A model generated the notes under the pieces. It was given only the letters and a program-made list of their open reading frames with translations, searched no databases and was not told the DNA's origin. Shown one piece after another: positions 51,508 through 57,760 of a stretch of DNA of 57,760 nucleotides. Source of the DNA: Fibrobacterota bacterium (GTDB lineage: Bacteria; Fibrobacterota; Fibrobacteria; UBA11236); assembly GCA_028287465.1 (NCBI GenBank), contig JAQBPO010000069.1, positions 1-57,760 on the forward strand, read 5' to 3'. The number at the start of each line of letters is the position of its first letter. The first letter of the stretch is position 1. A program made the position numbers and the translations under genes.

Positions 51508-53006
51508 GGACAGCCCGCTCGCGCATCGATCCGTTCGCCTTTTCCCCCGCGGAAATCGCCGGGATCCGCGACGCGTTCCGGAGAGCCGGATTCGACGAAG
51601 CGGGGATCTCCGGGGCCTTCGGAGTCAAGAACATCCCCTCCATCCGGGACGTGCCCGCTGAAACCGCCTTGCGGAGCACCGCCGCGGAATCCCCCCTCAA
51701 CACCCTGGCCAGGATGTTCATCATCGGCATCCCCGTCGCCCCCGAGGCCGCGGAAAAGGCGCTCGGCCCAATGCCGCTGGAGCGATTGATCGCCGGCGGC
51801 CTGCTGCGGGACATAGGCGGCCGCATCTACGCCGAGGTCAAGCTGACTCCCATCGATGGAATGCTCATCGCCTTCGACCGTTCCTGGGAGGATGAGAAGG
51901 TGGAATCCCCGGACCATGTCATGGGCCCCAGCGACAGCGCCCGCCTCCTGGCCGGCCTGGTGGTGCGGGGGGATTTCGAAAGCATGCTGGACGTGGGGGC
52001 GGGCTGCGGCTACCTCACCTTTCTGGCCGCGAGGGACAGCAAGCGGGTGGTGGCCACGGACGTGAATCCCCGGGCCGCGACGTTCCTGGCCTTCAATGCC
52101 GAGCTGAACGGGATGGGCAAGGTGGACGCGCGTACGGGGGATCTCTTCGCGCCCGTGGCGGGAGAGCGCTTCGACCTCGTCATCTCCAATCCTCCCTTCA
52201 TGATTTCCCCCGAAGACCGCCTGGTCTACCTGAACGGAGGGATGAAGGCGGACGCCTTCTGCCAGAAGATCGCGGCGGAAGCCCCCGCCTACCTCAAGGA
52301 GGGCGGTTGCTTCCAGATGCTCTGCAATTGGGTCGAGAACGCGGGCAAGGACTGGCAGGAGCGCCTGCGGGGATGGTTCGAGGGTACCGGCTGCGATACC
52401 TGGGTGCTCCGGTCCTCCACCACGGATCCCGTTTCCTACGCCATGAACTGGATGAAGCTGGGCCACAGCGACGCGTCCTCGGGGGACGCGGCGCGGCTGG
52501 AGGCGTGGCTGGAATATTACCGCGCCGAAAAGGTGGCCGCCATAGGCGCGGGCGCCGTCGTCATGCGCAAGCGTCCGGGCGGGGACAATTGGTTCCGCTC
52601 CTTCGACGGTCCCGGCAAGATCAGCGGCCCCTGCGGCGGGCAGGTCCTCGAACGCATCCAGGCCCTGGACTACATGGCGCGCCGGGTCAAGGATGACGCC
52701 GCGCTCATGGAAACCGTGTTCCGCGTGTCCCCTCATGCGCGCCTGACCCAGGAATGCGGGCCTTCGGAGCAGGGATGGGCCCAGACCCGCGCCTACGTGC
52801 AGATCACCCAGGGTTTCGCCTATGCGGAAGAGGTGGATACCTACTTCGCCGAACTCCTGGTTTCCTGCAATGGATCGCGGCCCCTCCGGGAGGCCATCGC
52901 CAGGACCGCCGCCGCCGTGGGCCTGGAGACCGCGGACATCCCTTCGGAAACCGCCGAGGTGGTTCGGCAGCTGGTCGATGAAGGGTTCCTGCTTCCGGTC
53001 GCTTAA
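51504..53006 (+). CDS. Class I SAM-dependent methyltransferase with NPPF motif
   Basis: A 500-residue protein. An N-terminal helical region of about 130 residues precedes the Rossmann fold: MLDVGAGCGYLTFLAARD (motif I), VVATDVNPRA, and LVISNPPFMISPED. The NPPF tetrad is the signature of enzymes methylating planar nitrogens, such as PrmC (glutamine) or RsmC/TrmN6 (bases). A roughly 230-residue C-terminal extension (WVLRSSTTDPVSYAMNWM, then FRSFDGPGKISGPCGGQ) is unlike PrmC and resembles two-domain methyltransferases seen in Actinobacteria. The substrate is unknown. The start overlaps the 73-residue gene. Confidence 0.82.
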   Translation: MRTARSRIDPFAFSPAEIAGIRDAFRRAGFDEAGISGAFGVKNIPSIRDVPAETALRSTAAESPLNTLARMFIIGIPVAPEAAEKALGPMPLERLIAGGLLRDIGGRIYAEVKLTPIDGMLIAFDRSWEDEKVESPDHVMGPSDSARLLAGLVVRGDFESMLDVGAGCGYLTFLAARDSKRVVATDVNPRAATFLAFNAELNGMGKVDARTGDLFAPVAGERFDLVISNPPFMISPEDRLVYLNGGMKADAFCQKIAAEAPAYLKEGGCFQMLCNWVENAGKDWQERLRGWFEGTGCDTWVLRSSTTDPVSYAMNWMKLGHSDASSGDAARLEAWLEYYRAEKVAAIGAGAVVMRKRPGGDNWFRSFDGPGKISGPCGGQVLERIQALDYMARRVKDDAALMETVFRVSPHARLTQECGPSEQGWAQTRAYVQITQGFAYAEEVDTYFAELLVSCNGSRPLREAIARTAAAVGLETADIPSETAEVVRQLVDEGFLLPVA

Positions 53007-53021
53007 TCCGCCTAAAGTCGC

Positions 53022-53903
53022 TTAAGGCCGCACCGGCATGGGCGAGGCGAAGGGATCCAACGGGGCCGCCAAGGCCGCGACCTTAACCCTGCCCGCATGG
53101 AGGTTCTTTTCCCTGGCCACCCGGGCCGCTTCCCGCATCCCTCCGAAATAGTACCGATTGAAGAACAAGGTCGTGATCAGGGCGAAATCCATCCCGGCCA
53201 CCCATCGGGAACTCCGATCGGGGCCTTCGAGGGCGCGCCATGCGCTGAAGCCGGCCAAGGCCGCGAATCCGACGCTCAGGAAGAAGTGGCTGGCCGCGAC
53301 CCGGGGCTCCCCCGCGTACAGGAGGCCCATGCCGGGGAGGGCGGAAAGACGATAGGCCTTGTCCGGATCCAGGCTTCCCTTGGGTAACCGGTAGGATACG
53401 GGGCCCCTGGGGGCGTAACGGGTGAGGGAAAGCCCCGCGTACACGGCGGGGGCGAAATCGGCCAAGGCGGCGGAATCCCCGGGACCGGCGGAGGAATGGC
53501 GCTCGAAAACGGCATAGGCTTCGCCGAAATCCTCCCGGGCCAAGGCGGAAGCCACCAGGCCGCGCTCCGCCGCGGTCTTGTCGTCGCAGAACCGGAAGGC
53601 CAATTCGAAGGCGTACCTCCCGGCATCGGCGCGGCCGCTTTCCCAATCCAGGCAGGCGCGTTCCAGGGCGTAACGGCAATGTTGCATGTCCCCGTCGAAA
53701 AGGGATCGTTCCAGCGCCACCCGCCCCGCGATGTATTCCGGTTCGCTGCGCGCCGCGGATCCCCGGCCGCCGCAAGACGCGAGGATCGGTCGGGCCGTAT
53801 CCGCGGGGTCCGCCCCGCCGGGATCGGCGGGGTCCGCCCCGCCGGGATCGGCGGAGGCGCATGCGATCCATGCGGAAAAAAGGATCCATGGGAGCGCGCG
53901 CAT
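53022..53903 (-). CDS. Unknown exported/membrane protein, paralogue of its neighbour
   Basis: A 293-residue protein with a signal peptide ending near IACASA. A tandem 24-bp repeat (DPGGADPA units) follows. Residues 45-170 are helical and TPR-like with several Cys (CGGRG, HCRYALERACLDW, FCDD). Residues 180-265 hold two or three membrane helices (YRLSALPGMGLLYAG, FLSVGFAALAGFSAW, FALITTLFFNRYYFGG) ending in AARVAREKN. The same order and motifs occur in the upstream gene. Last gene of the lipoprotein-yidD operon. No family recognised. Confidence 0.7.
   Translation of the reverse strand: MRALPWILFSAWIACASADPGGADPADPGGADPADTARPILASCGGRGSAARSEPEYIAGRVALERSLFDGDMQHCRYALERACLDWESGRADAGRYAFELAFRFCDDKTAAERGLVASALAREDFGEAYAVFERHSSAGPGDSAALADFAPAVYAGLSLTRYAPRGPVSYRLPKGSLDPDKAYRLSALPGMGLLYAGEPRVAASHFFLSVGFAALAGFSAWRALEGPDRSSRWVAGMDFALITTLFFNRYYFGGMREAARVAREKNLHAGRVKVAALAAPLDPFASPMPVRP
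53799..53846. repeat. Tandem 24-bp palindromic repeat at the 53.9-kb gene 5' end
   Basis: Two 24-bp units (53799-53822, 53823-53846; one mismatch) and a partial third. Each carries a perfect stem of up to 8 bp (CGGCGGGG/CCCCGCCG) with a TCCG loop. In frame it encodes DPGGADPA units just after the signal peptide. Confidence 0.85.
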
Positions 53904-53915
53904 CTTCCGGACCGG

Positions 53916-54764
53916 TTATCGGAAAATCACGTCATGGAGGGAGGCCAGGAAGGCCGCCTTCCGCCGCTTGTTGGTTTCCCGGGCCGCCCGCTGCGCTCCG
54001 TACAGGTTCGACAGGTGGAACACGGCCCCGAACCCGCCGAAGGTCCAGGCGCGCACCGGCGCGTCCTCAAGGGCATAGAAGGCCGCCACCCCGTAAAACA
54101 GCGACACCACCGTGAAGGCGAAAATCCCGTCCCCGGTCTGGCCGGCATAGGCGTACCCCAATCCGGGCAGGACCGACAACCCCAGGGCCAGGCCCGGGGA
54201 CTTGAACCCGGCGGAGAGGTAACAGCGGGGATCCGCCGGTCCCGCGCAAGCCGGGTCCCCAGGGGCGGCGGGCCATGCCTCGCGGGCGGCCTCCGGTCGA
54301 TCGCCCAGGAACAAGGCCGCGGCCAGGAACCGCCTCCGCTCGTCGTCCGCCGGAGAACCGGAGCCGGAATCGGCCTGGAGGGCCTTCACGCAGGCGGTCA
54401 AGGCCTCCGGATGGGCGAAGTCCAGCAGGTGGGATTCCAGGTAATAACGACGGTAGCGGGCATCCGCCCTGGCGATATGCGGGGCCAGGATTTCCCGCGC
54501 CCGGGGGAAATCCCCTGAGTGGTACAGGGCCTTGCCCAACTCCAGATCGATTTCCGGAGGGATGGCGCAATCATCATGGGCGCGGCGGTAGATCTCGGCC
54601 TGGAAGGCGGCCAAGGCGAATTGCCGGTCCGCGTTCAATCCCTGCAGGAAACGCACGTCCCGATCGTCCGGACAGGCCATGGCCCGCGGCAGGCAGGCGA
54701 ATATGGCGACCCAGAAGGCGATCCGCACGGCGACCCGCCCGGAAGGCCTAGGGAACCGGGTCAT
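53916..54764 (-). CDS. Unknown exported TPR-like protein with C-terminal membrane helices
   Basis: A 282-residue protein. Signal peptide (IAFWVAIFACLPRAMA), then a helical TPR-like part (45-150: ALAAFQAEIYRRAHDDC, ELGKALYHSGDFPRAREIL), then membrane helices (LGLSVLPGLGYAYAGQ, GIFAFTVVSLFYGVAAFY, TFGGFGAVFHLSNLYG) and AARETNKRR. The ALPGMG/VLPGLG-Y.G-type turn and the terminal NLYGAQRAARETN match the downstream gene, so they are paralogues. The ATG lies 17 bases inside the end of yidD. Confidence 0.7.
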   Translation of the reverse strand: MTRFPRPSGRVAVRIAFWVAIFACLPRAMACPDDRDVRFLQGLNADRQFALAAFQAEIYRRAHDDCAIPPEIDLELGKALYHSGDFPRAREILAPHIARADARYRRYYLESHLLDFAHPEALTACVKALQADSGSGSPADDERRRFLAAALFLGDRPEAAREAWPAAPGDPACAGPADPRCYLSAGFKSPGLALGLSVLPGLGYAYAGQTGDGIFAFTVVSLFYGVAAFYALEDAPVRAWTFGGFGAVFHLSNLYGAQRAARETNKRRKAAFLASLHDVIFR

Positions 54765-55143
54765 GGAAATGCCTTTCCGGCCCGACCAGCGGGTAGGCGG
54801 ATTTGTCGAACCCGTTGCAGCGCATCACCCGGTCCCCGGTCATGAGGATGCCTTGGGCCAACCCATGGCCGCGGATGGCGTCACGGGCGAACCCCGAGCA
54901 GGTGGGCGAGAATCCGCAGGTGGGCCCGTCCGCCGGGGAAATGCCTGATTGGTAGAAGCCGAGAAGCAGGGTGAAAAACGCCTTGAGGACTCCCGGCCCT
55001 TTGCCCGGATGGCCTGCCTGGCCCTCCAGGAAGGCCTGGGAAATGGGTTCCGTTCCCTCGCCGCCGGCCCGGCCGGGGAACCAGGCCGCCAGGGACAGGC
55101 ATGCCAAGGCGACTAGGGCGGCACGGCGGTAACCGGGAATCAC
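54748..55143 (-). CDS. yidD: Membrane protein insertion efficiency factor YidD with an N-terminal signal
   Basis: A 131-residue protein. The YidD/DUF37 core is plain: LLGFYQSGISPADGPTCGFSPTCSGFARDAI, then GLAQGILMTGDRVMRCN. Unlike normal YidD (about 70-85 residues) it has a hydrophobic N-terminal segment (RRAALVALACLSLAAWFPG) and a spacer before the core. The start is GTG in a GTGA overlap with the lipoprotein stop. Normally yidD sits between rnpA and yidC; here it is in an envelope operon followed by two TPR/membrane genes. It may be a specialised variant. The final HDPVP tail is not part of the family. Confidence 0.85.
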   Translation of the reverse strand: MIPGYRRAALVALACLSLAAWFPGRAGGEGTEPISQAFLEGQAGHPGKGPGVLKAFFTLLLGFYQSGISPADGPTCGFSPTCSGFARDAIRGHGLAQGILMTGDRVMRCNGFDKSAYPLVGPERHFHDPVP

Positions 55144-55940
55144 GGGGCCGGAGGAAGGGTGGCCTGGCCCAATTGGAGGCGCTCCGGATCCAACCGGTTC
55201 AGGAAGGCGGTGATCAGATCCTTCAGCTGGGTGGACATGTCCGAGCCGCTTCCGCTGATGGCCGAGGATTGCGGGCTGAGGCAAAAGCCGCCGGAGTTCG
55301 AGATGGTGCCCGACGCATAGGCTAGCTCGCCGGTCTCGGCGGACCAGACGCCGTACCGGACGTCCGCGGTGTAGACCGTTGAGCTGGACGAGCCGTTGGT
55401 GGTATAGGTCGTGATGATCTTGCCGATCATCTTGGGGTCGACCAGGGCGATGATATAGTCCACGGAATCGTTCTGCTTCAGCTTCTCCGCCCAGGCCTTC
55501 ATCTGGCCCCCGCCGCGGCTCGGCTGGTAGTCGATGGGCTTGATGTTCCCGCCATTGTCGTTATACTGGCTCAACCCCATCTTGCCGATATCCGAAGCGG
55601 CCAGGGAGTAGAAGGACGGCGCGCTGATGCCCAGTTCCTCCAGGCGCTCCGAGGGGATGGAGACGAACTTCTGCTTCTTGAAGGCCCCGGTCAGGGATTT
55701 GATGATCCGGCCTTCCCATTCCTTGCGGTATTTCGGGCCGTCCTCGGGGTGGCCATTGCTCATGCAGCTGGAAGGAGGGCTGTATTCCATTTCCGGCATG
55801 GAGAGTATCCCGAAAGTTACCCCGTCGAGCTTCTTGTCCTTGTAGTCTTCGCTCATGTGGCGGGTGTAACGCTCGGAGCATCCCGTGGAAACGAGGGCCA
55901 AGGCCAGGGCGGGCATGCGTAGGGTCTTGAGGAATTCCAT
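55140..55940 (-). CDS. Unknown lipoprotein, first gene of the yidD operon
   Basis: A 266-residue lipoprotein with a good lipobox (LVSTGC, Cys21). The mature protein has an alpha/beta pattern: GVTFGILSMPEMEY, then helix WEGRIIKSLTGAFKKQKFV, SIPSERLEELGIS, VDYIIALVDPKMIG and ADVRYGVWSAETGELAYASG. The last pair resembles outer-membrane lipoproteins that report a variable to other subunits (GNA1162- or CsgG-like layout), but I cannot assign it. Two Cys (SSCMSNG and GGFCLSP) could pair. The operon continues through a GTGA overlap into yidD. Confidence 0.7.
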   Translation of the reverse strand: MEFLKTLRMPALALALVSTGCSERYTRHMSEDYKDKKLDGVTFGILSMPEMEYSPPSSCMSNGHPEDGPKYRKEWEGRIIKSLTGAFKKQKFVSIPSERLEELGISAPSFYSLAASDIGKMGLSQYNDNGGNIKPIDYQPSRGGGQMKAWAEKLKQNDSVDYIIALVDPKMIGKIITTYTTNGSSSSTVYTADVRYGVWSAETGELAYASGTISNSGGFCLSPQSSAISGSGSDMSTQLKDLITAFLNRLDPERLQLGQATLPPAP

Positions 55941-56097
55941 TCAATCCTTCCACGGCCCGGATAAAGCGGGACCGGTACGAAAACGAAGCGGCGGATTCGA
56001 GAAATGCGCGGGAGCGCGATCACAAAAGATCGGGGAATATATACATTTCGCCGGCCCGCCGTCACAGTCGATAAAAAACTTTCCCCGGAGTCTTTCA

Positions 56098-57357
56098 ATG
56101 GGCCTTTTCCGGTCCGCCCTTGCCGTCGCATGCCTTTTCCTTTTCGGGATATCCGCTTCCCCGGCCCCCGCCAGCGTCATCTTCACCGAAAAACAGGTCC
56201 TGACCCGGGACAAGACCCTGGACGTTACGGTATGGAGGCCGGACAGCGCCTTCGACGCCGCGGACACCGCATGGTCCTGCGGCAAGGCCTACGGCACCCT
56301 GAACGTCTCCTCGTGCCTCGTCAGACCGTACGTGCGCACTTCGAACGTACGCGACCAGTATCTCTATTGGGCGTTCCTGAACCTTTCCGGCGGCACCGAA
56401 CGCGCGGACCTGACTCCCCAGGTGGAGGAGCAGGAGGCTTTTTTCGAGGGCCTGCAAAAGCCCCTCCTGGCCCTGAAGCAGAAGGGCGGCACCTGCCAAT
56501 ACCTGATCGCCTACCATGACGGCTATGCGCCCCTGGCCGCCGGGACGGTCCTATGCCCGGATCTCGCCACCGCCCTCCGCGGCGTGGAGGAAGACATGGC
56601 CGGACACGCCTCCATGGTCCCGAGCCGGGACAAGGCGCCCGGGAGCAAGCACGTGATGCATCGCGGGGAATTCTCCACCGATGTCCCCAATGCCATCGAT
56701 TGGGGGTTGGAGGCGGCCCCGGCCCTGGCCATCGGCTGGAGTTCCGATCATACCGACAGCGCCGGCCCTTTCACATCGGAAGTGCGGACCTTCGACTTCA
56801 ACGACCTAGCGACCCGGGACCTGTTCCCCCTGGCCGTCCGCGCCTTCATGGTCTATAAGGGTTCCGTGGGGCTCCGCCTGGGGTATGCCTATTCCAGTTT
56901 CGATCTGGCGTCCGAATTCAAGGACCGGATCCGGGCGGACCTGGCCGCCCAAGGCCAGACCCTGGACGACTGGAAGATCGCGAGGCACGATTACTCCCTG
57001 GAACTTACGGCCGGAAAGCCCTATACCAACGGGAATGCCGAACTGGGCTGGTACGCCTCCATCGGCTTCGCCAAGGTGGACTTCCGGGAAACCGCCACCG
57101 TCAGCGGGAAGGACTACAAGGACGCGGGCCTGCTCGCCGATCAGACCGCCTTCCTGATCGGCGCCGGGGGCGAGGTCAAGCTGGCCCGTTGCATTGTCAT
57201 GGGACTGGAGCTGGGATTGATGGTCAAGGATTTCGAACTCAGGAACTCGACCAGGCAACCCGACGGCAGCGGCAATGAAATCCAGTTGCGCCTGCGCCTG
57301 GGGGGGTTCAGCCGGATGCACCTCGCGTCCCCCGCCGCTCCCGACCATGCTCCTTAG
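56098..57357 (+). CDS. Unknown outer-membrane-type protein
   Basis: A 419-residue exported protein. The start at MGLFRSALAVACLFLF was chosen for its signal peptide and a GGAG seven bases upstream. The N-terminal half (30-200) is soluble with three or four Cys (WSCGKAYG, VSSCLVRP, TCQYLIAYH). The C-terminal half (210-410) looks like an outer-membrane beta barrel, with alternating strands such as VGLRLGYAYSSFDL, AELGWYASIGFAKVDF, CIVMGLELGLMVKDF and IQLRLRLGGFSRM. TATATA at about 56039 with a small CGATC/GATCG inverted repeat is a possible promoter. No family recognised. Confidence 0.7.
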   Translation: MGLFRSALAVACLFLFGISASPAPASVIFTEKQVLTRDKTLDVTVWRPDSAFDAADTAWSCGKAYGTLNVSSCLVRPYVRTSNVRDQYLYWAFLNLSGGTERADLTPQVEEQEAFFEGLQKPLLALKQKGGTCQYLIAYHDGYAPLAAGTVLCPDLATALRGVEEDMAGHASMVPSRDKAPGSKHVMHRGEFSTDVPNAIDWGLEAAPALAIGWSSDHTDSAGPFTSEVRTFDFNDLATRDLFPLAVRAFMVYKGSVGLRLGYAYSSFDLASEFKDRIRADLAAQGQTLDDWKIARHDYSLELTAGKPYTNGNAELGWYASIGFAKVDFRETATVSGKDYKDAGLLADQTAFLIGAGGEVKLARCIVMGLELGLMVKDFELRNSTRQPDGSGNEIQLRLRLGGFSRMHLASPAAPDHAP

Positions 57358-57480
57358 ATAAGCGTCCAAACGGACCAATAGGGGCGATCCGGGATTTTTC
57401 TTTACACTTCCCGCCAAGTTTCTTGTACATGCCTCCTCCAGAGCATAGCTTAGGCTCAAATCGATTCGAAAGGAATTGTA
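57358..57480 (+). other. Intergenic with likely promoter for the last gene
   Basis: A TTTACA at about 57402, followed 17 bases later by TGTACA, is a possible promoter. An AAAGGA ribosome site precedes the ATG at 57481. Confidence 0.45.
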
Positions 57481-57760
57481 ATGAATAAGCAGATTTCCCT
57501 CTACACCGCCATCATCGCCCTGACCACGGGCCTCGCCCTCAATACCGCCAAGGCCGATAACGGCGTAGCCAACGAGACCGCCCAGATCAAGAAGGACAGC
57601 GTCGACGTCAAGAACGACCGCAAGGACGTCCGGAACGCCGAGCATGAGCTGAAGGGCGACAAGCACAAGCTCAAGACCGACAAGAAGGATGCCGCCGCCA
57701 GCGAAGACAACCGCGAAGCGCAGGAAGCCGCCTTGTCGAAGTCCAAGAAGGACGGCTCCA
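57481..57760 (+). CDS. Lysine/aspartate-rich exported protein, cut by window edge
   Basis: The reading frame is open to the last base of the window, giving 93 residues. A signal peptide (MNKQISLYTAIIALTTGLA...TAKA) precedes a highly charged helical region with repeated KKD/KND/KTD motifs (IKKDSVDVKNDRKDVRNAEH, then KLKTDKKDAAASEDN) in a roughly heptad rhythm. It resembles small periplasmic coiled-coil proteins. AAAGGA lies before the ATG. The C-terminus is unseen, so no family is claimed. Confidence 0.75.
   Translation, partial: MNKQISLYTAIIALTTGLALNTAKADNGVANETAQIKKDSVDVKNDRKDVRNAEHELKGDKHKLKTDKKDAAASEDNREAQEAALSKSKKDGS

Noticed and set aside
1-57760. CRISPR arrays, phage or transposase genes
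   Set aside because: No regularly spaced identical repeats and no transposase, integrase or phage structural protein were seen in any plausible frame.

Overview
The window is about 58 kb of GC-rich DNA with dense, uninterrupted coding on both strands. It comes from a Gram-negative bacterium: there is lpxB, an OprO/OprP-type porin, several lipoproteins and outer-membrane-like proteins. The best guess for the lineage is Fibrobacterota or a close relative. This is inferred from a TIGR02147 (DUF4423-type) protein, very large secreted DUF2341/LamG/chitobiase-C-terminal-domain proteins, and C-terminal tails resembling type IX secretion sorting domains. No rRNA, tRNA, CRISPR array, prophage or intact insertion sequence was found.

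Region 1 (1-20.2 kb) is a phosphate and polyphosphate island. On the minus strand lie a phosphate-selective porin, pstS, pstC and pstA; pstB and phoU would lie beyond the left edge. On the plus strand follow sixA, ppx and ppk1, a 1,623-residue secreted protein, a PhoB-type regulator, a TIGR02147 protein overlapping a lipoprotein gene, and a PhoR-type kinase. Convergent to these are a DUF47 (PhoU-like) protein and a PiT phosphate transporter. Four sites in or near this island carry 7-bp TTGAAAC-like direct repeats at an exact 11-bp period, the geometry of PhoB boxes. One of them precedes an unknown 116-residue membrane protein.

Region 2 (20.2-36.5 kb) is mostly housekeeping: aspS, a CNNM/CorC protein, a FapA-like DUF342 protein, a translationally coupled Nudix-HAD-lpxB operon, rlmN with a small methyltransferase, a fused secDF, a TPR protein and a TIGR03118 beta-propeller lipoprotein. 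An 850-bp non-coding stretch next to secDF holds two long GC-rich inverted repeats.

Region 3 (36.6-57.8 kb) is accessory and mostly secreted or envelope-related. It has a second giant secreted protein sharing its C-terminal 600 or so residues with the one in region 1, a HEWGTFT-family protein, an FkbM methyltransferase, a CBM9-like protein behind a perfect CRP-type palindrome, an FN3 protein, a DUF1223 protein and a GH50/agarase-like glycosidase. A putative envelope operon follows (lipoprotein, signal-bearing YidD, two related TPR/membrane proteins), then an outer-membrane-like protein. A small lysine-rich exported protein runs off the right edge.

Assignments come from reading translated sequence; no database search was possible. 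Start codons were revised where a ribosome site, signal peptide or neighbouring stop argued for it.
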